A stretch of DNA of 16,981 nucleotides, from contig CAYJIA010000044.1 in NCBI GenBank assembly GCA_964370115.1, positions 1-16,981 on the forward strand, read 5' to 3'. The DNA is from SIG603 sp964370115 (GTDB lineage: Bacteria; Bacillota; Clostridia; Oscillospirales; Acutalibacteraceae). Shown here in pieces: positions 14,030 to 16,981 of this stretch. Within the stretch, counting starts at the first letter, position 1; the number at the start of each line of letters is the position of its first letter. Position numbers and translations under genes: made by a program. The notes beneath the pieces were generated by a model. That model saw only the letters and a program-made list of their open reading frames with translations. It searched no databases and had not been told where the DNA came from.

Positions 14030-15406
14030 TCATTCTTCACTCTGTAAAAACTTCTTCACATCATATTTTGAAATCACAAATTTTGCAATTAATAACATAA
14101 TTAATAAAATCATTATGGCAAATCCTACTACTAGAAAAATGCTACCTACGCTAATATTCACTGTCAATTCTGCGTTATAGTACTTATCGCCTAATTCACC
14201 AGTAGAATAAATTTGTGTTGCCTGCATAAACCTATCATCATAAAGTGCAAGTTCTGGGTCTAGCGGTTCTGATAATATCACCGCTACAAAAAAACCAACT
14301 AATAAAGCAATTGGTACCGCTACGAGTATAAGCATTGTATATTCAAACAATCTCTGCCTTAGAAGTCGCCCTTTCCTTTCACCTAAGCACATCATTATCC
14401 CGATTTCTCTATTGTCATTGAACAGAGAAAAAATTATTATAAAAATCAATATTCCACCTACGAAACTCAATGCGAGCAACATTGTATTACTACCCATGAA
14501 ACTTTGAAGATCTCTCATTATGACCTGACCGTCCATTATATTACTTATGTTATACCCATTCCAGTTATAATCTAGTTGTTTTATACTCTCAATTACACTA
14601 TCTGTATCTTTTGCCGATTCCAATATCACACTAAAAGACTCTAGTGTGTTGGGTAAATTTGAAATTTCACATATAGTATTATAATCTGAATATACTTTGT
14701 TGTATGGACTCGATGCAATTATGGCCGCACCTTCTTCATTATTTTCTGTAACAATAAATTCAAGTATGGTAGAGTAAATTCCAATTATTTTATATGAGTT
14801 TTTCTCTCCCACTCCGATATATGTTTGTCCCGTATCCATTGTGCCATAGTTATGTGGTGAGAACTCTAGGTAGTCGCCCACTGCCACATTATTTTGTTTT
14901 GCCAGTTGCTCTGATATTAACAGTCCTTGATTATCTTCACTTGGAAATTCACCCTCGGCTAGTGTTGAATATTCTTTTACGAAATCACTGTATAAATTGA
15001 TATTAGTGATACCTATAATCCCTAAAGTATGGCTTATAAGCTCTGCCTCATCTTCGTGTAAAAACAGATGTTTTTGATTAAATGGATTTTCACCTTGATA
15101 ATCCTTTACATTTTCAAAGTTAACAGGCTCGACACCTTGGGTTCTAAAAGCTAAAATCCCTTCAACTCCATCAATTTTTTCAATTTCTTTTGCAATATCA
15201 TCTGCATTTTTTAGTACTTCTCCACTTTCACTATAAATCACCACTTCGCCACTTATTTGCTCTAAAACATCATTTCCAAATGTATTTGATGCATGAAATA
15301 TCAGCGTCGCAAAAAAGAAAAATGATAAAACTAAAATTAATGTCGCTGTCAATAAAATCGTCCTTATCGGTTTTTGGAGTAGGTTTATTTTTACTCGTTT
15401 AAACAT
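14030..15406 (-). CDS. MacB/FtsX-type ABC permease with large extracytoplasmic domain (second copy)
   Basis: The 458-residue membrane protein has a first helix at about 17-38, an extracytoplasmic domain of some 270 residues resembling the MacB periplasmic core, then three helices in the last 150 residues. Its N-terminus KINLLQKPIRT and C-terminal QSEE closely match those of the preceding gene, so the two are tandem paralogues. The loop MCLGERKG after helix 2 is the likely ATPase-coupling site. The frame extends ten codons further to an ATG at 15436, but AAAGGAGGT lies five bases before the ATG at 15406, which also gives the same N-terminus as its paralogue. The gap to the upstream stop is 36 bases, so they share an operon. 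Confidence 0.85.
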   Translation of the reverse strand: MFKRVKINLLQKPIRTILLTATLILVLSFFFFATLIFHASNTFGNDVLEQISGEVVIYSESGEVLKNADDIAKEIEKIDGVEGILAFRTQGVEPVNFENVKDYQGENPFNQKHLFLHEDEAELISHTLGIIGITNINLYSDFVKEYSTLAEGEFPSEDNQGLLISEQLAKQNNVAVGDYLEFSPHNYGTMDTGQTYIGVGEKNSYKIIGIYSTILEFIVTENNEEGAAIIASSPYNKVYSDYNTICEISNLPNTLESFSVILESAKDTDSVIESIKQLDYNWNGYNISNIMDGQVIMRDLQSFMGSNTMLLALSFVGGILIFIIIFSLFNDNREIGIMMCLGERKGRLLRQRLFEYTMLILVAVPIALLVGFFVAVILSEPLDPELALYDDRFMQATQIYSTGELGDKYYNAELTVNISVGSIFLVVGFAIMILLIMLLIAKFVISKYDVKKFLQSEE

Positions 15407-15442
15407 TGTGTACCTCCTTTTTACACTCATTGCCAATTACTG

Positions 15443-16804
15443 TCATTCTTCACTATGCACAAATGCCTTTACATTACATCTTTTTAGTTGCAGTGCAGTT
15501 ATGCTTATCCATAAAATTAATATAAAAATCACAAATAGTGCTATGAGTAAGATTGCAGTTAAATCTACTGTTGGACTTAGTTTTGCTAGTATGTCCTCTT
15601 TGCCTGTTTTCGCAGAATATCCAACATTTGTAGGATTATATATTGGCTGAAGCACTGATGTCATACCCAAAAATGCGACATATGCGCTAGTTATGGCTAT
15701 CGGTGTTGCTATTAAAATTAATATTAGATATTCGGTAAACTTCTGTTTTAATATATTTCCTTTTTTCTCTCCTATGCTTAAAAGTACTCCCATTTCATTT
15801 TTATTGTTAAAGATAACCTGCATTATGGTAATCAGTGTAAATCCTACCGCAAGTGCCGATATCGTCACCCAGAATATGCTCATTTGGAAATTATCTAAAA
15901 CAGGCGGTAACAATTCGTTAAAAATCTCCCACTTAATATTTACCTCATCGTCAAATCTGCCACCTATGACATTTAAAGCCCTTATGTCCTCAACAACCCT
16001 ATGTGCTATATCTGGTGACTCAATTATAAAGTGAAAAAATGTCCTTTCTTCCCCCATATCATCAAGCTCTTTTGCAAATTCAATCGAAGATAGTATCCTA
16101 TTGTATGGGCTTTCATCAAAAACATATTTGCCGTCCCAATTATCTTTTGTTATCTCGAAATACTCTTTTGTTTCAAAAATCCCTATTATCTCTGCCTCAA
16201 AAACTTCTTCTTTCCATTTTGAGTTTTGCCACTCTCCCATGGCTCGGGTTAGCACATCAAATTCTATACTATCTCCTACACTCATATTGTTGTGTTCGGA
16301 AAACTCTCTTGAAACTATTACTCCAGGATTTTCACTTGTCGGCTTTTTGCCCTCTGCAAGTTCTGCAAATCCTCTTAAAAATTCTTCTCTTAACTCTATA
16401 TCACCACTCCCAATAAGCCAAATTGCATCTCCCATATATTCAAAGTATTCTTCACCCCCCTCACTCATTATCTGCTCATATGGGTTCTCTCCTGTATACA
16501 GTGTTACCAACTCAAAATTTAATGGTTTTATAGTTACACCATGCGTTTCATCTACACCCAAAACGCCGTCAATTTGCAAAATCTCTGCCTTTGCCTCTTC
16601 TACTGTTTTATCTCCTTTAAGCTGATGCATAGACACCAATACCATATTTCCTATATTATTATATGTGTCGTATCTGAGCTTTTGGGCTGATGCGTTTGCA
16701 AATACTGCAAAACTGACAAAGGCTATGGTGACAATTAGGAAAATTAAGATAAGCGCTGACCTTATCGGTCTTTGAAGTAGATTTATTTTTGTTATTTTTA
16801 ACAT
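15443..16804 (-). CDS. MacB/FtsX-type ABC permease with large extracytoplasmic domain (first copy)
   Basis: The 453-residue protein begins with KITKINLLQRPIRS, a basic stretch before the first helix (about 16-38). A long extracytoplasmic domain follows (about 40-310, with segments such as LYTGENPYEQ and SREFSEHNNMSVGDSIEF), then helix 2 (about 316-338), the coupling loop LSIGEKKGNILKQ and two more helices. The build is that of MacB-type mechanotransmission transporters, which do not carry substrate through the membrane but drive events outside it. A weak AAAGG site lies upstream of the ATG and a good promoter at 16847-16875. It is first in the ABC operon; no two-component regulator is nearby, although such exporters in Firmicutes are often controlled by one. 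Confidence 0.85.
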   Translation of the reverse strand: MLKITKINLLQRPIRSALILIFLIVTIAFVSFAVFANASAQKLRYDTYNNIGNMVLVSMHQLKGDKTVEEAKAEILQIDGVLGVDETHGVTIKPLNFELVTLYTGENPYEQIMSEGGEEYFEYMGDAIWLIGSGDIELREEFLRGFAELAEGKKPTSENPGVIVSREFSEHNNMSVGDSIEFDVLTRAMGEWQNSKWKEEVFEAEIIGIFETKEYFEITKDNWDGKYVFDESPYNRILSSIEFAKELDDMGEERTFFHFIIESPDIAHRVVEDIRALNVIGGRFDDEVNIKWEIFNELLPPVLDNFQMSIFWVTISALAVGFTLITIMQVIFNNKNEMGVLLSIGEKKGNILKQKFTEYLILILIATPIAITSAYVAFLGMTSVLQPIYNPTNVGYSAKTGKEDILAKLSPTVDLTAILLIALFVIFILILWISITALQLKRCNVKAFVHSEE

Positions 16805-16846
16805 AATTATTCACCAACCTTTACAATATTAAGTGTTCTATATATT

Positions 16847-16875
16847 ATATTACACTTCAAATTATAATTTGTCAA
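16847..16875 (-). promoter_or_regulatory. Strong promoter of the ABC exporter operon
   Basis: On the minus strand a perfect TTGACA (16870-16875), a 17-bp spacer and TAATAT (16847-16852) stand about 40 bases before the first permease start. Confidence 0.8.
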
Positions 16876-16881
16876 TAAAAT

Positions 16882-16922
16882 AGAGAGACAAAAATTCATA
16901 TTACCTGAATTTCTATCTCTCT
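16882..16922. terminator. Long imperfect hairpin upstream of the ABC operon promoter
   Basis: Two 17-base arms (16882-16898 and 16906-16922) pair with two mismatches around a 7-base loop. On the minus strand the hairpin is followed by TATTTTATT, so it may end a leftward transcript coming from outside the window. It stops only six bases before the -35 box at 16875, so an operator role is the alternative. Confidence 0.55.
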
Positions 16923-16981
16923 TCTAATTTTTAATATTTTTATAGTCTTTACACTGTCTAACTTATTATATCTTCAAAGTT
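16923..16981. other. AT-rich tail of the window, no gene seen
   Basis: I see no coding region or clear signal here. A leftward gene beyond the right edge may end close by, given the terminator-like hairpin next to it. Confidence 0.4.

Noticed and set aside
16101..16625. Open rightward frame of 174 codons antisense to the first large permease
   Set aside because: It overlaps fully a gene with clear MacB-type features, its translation is Ser/Leu-rich low-complexity with no family motif, and no ribosome binding site or promoter precedes it.

Overview
The window looks like a chromosomal piece of a low-GC, Gram-positive anaerobe of the class Clostridia, perhaps an uncultured gut lineage. The evidence is the base composition (AT-rich, with purine-rich AGGAGG-type ribosome binding sites and near-consensus sigma-A promoters with 17-bp spacers) and the gene families: a SpoVB-like flippase, ComFB, a stand-alone PduL, a TetM-like GTPase with a C-terminal NYN domain, and MacB/FtsX-type permeases. 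No rRNA, tRNA, CRISPR array, transposase or phage gene was seen. I could not run a database search, so all family names come from recognising motifs.

Layout, left to right. Bases 1-227 hold no gene but contain a run of five hairpins. Next come a leftward SpoVB-like flippase (228-1721) and, divergent from it, rightward prmA (1792-2721) with its own promoter and terminator. Then follows a leftward block: a Qnr-sized pentapeptide-repeat protein (2780-3427), ComFB (3500-3787), a GNAT acetyltransferase (3868-4377), a PduL-type phosphotransacylase (4471-5040) and a TIM-barrel sugar epimerase (5078-6046). The last two form a two-gene operon.

At 6047-6215 two strong promoters point away from each other, with a palindrome between them. 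The rightward operon (6216-11182) encodes an MFS transporter, an 852-residue TetM-like translational GTPase fused to a Rae1/YacP-like NYN ribonuclease domain, and two tandem DUF1349 proteins. It ends at a strong two-way terminator.

The remainder reads leftward: a nitroreductase and HD-domain pair (12370-11252), and a lipoprotein- or peptide-export-like ABC system. The ABC system has one ATPase and one compact permease (13941-12438), preceded by two large paralogous MacB-type permeases (16804-14030). A small repeat with a hairpin (13966-14012) separates the two halves, and base composition shifts there.

The most interesting object is the GTPase-NYN fusion. It joins a ribosome-binding EF-G-like body to a domain whose Bacillus relative (Rae1) cuts mRNA in the ribosomal A site. 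The domain IV loop that gives Tet(M) its tetracycline-release activity is replaced, so the protein is better read as a ribosome rescue or quality-control factor than as a resistance gene. Other points worth checking are the Qnr-like C-terminal module on the pentapeptide protein, the shared palindrome between the divergent promoters, the three-permease/one-ATPase arrangement and the hairpin repeats.
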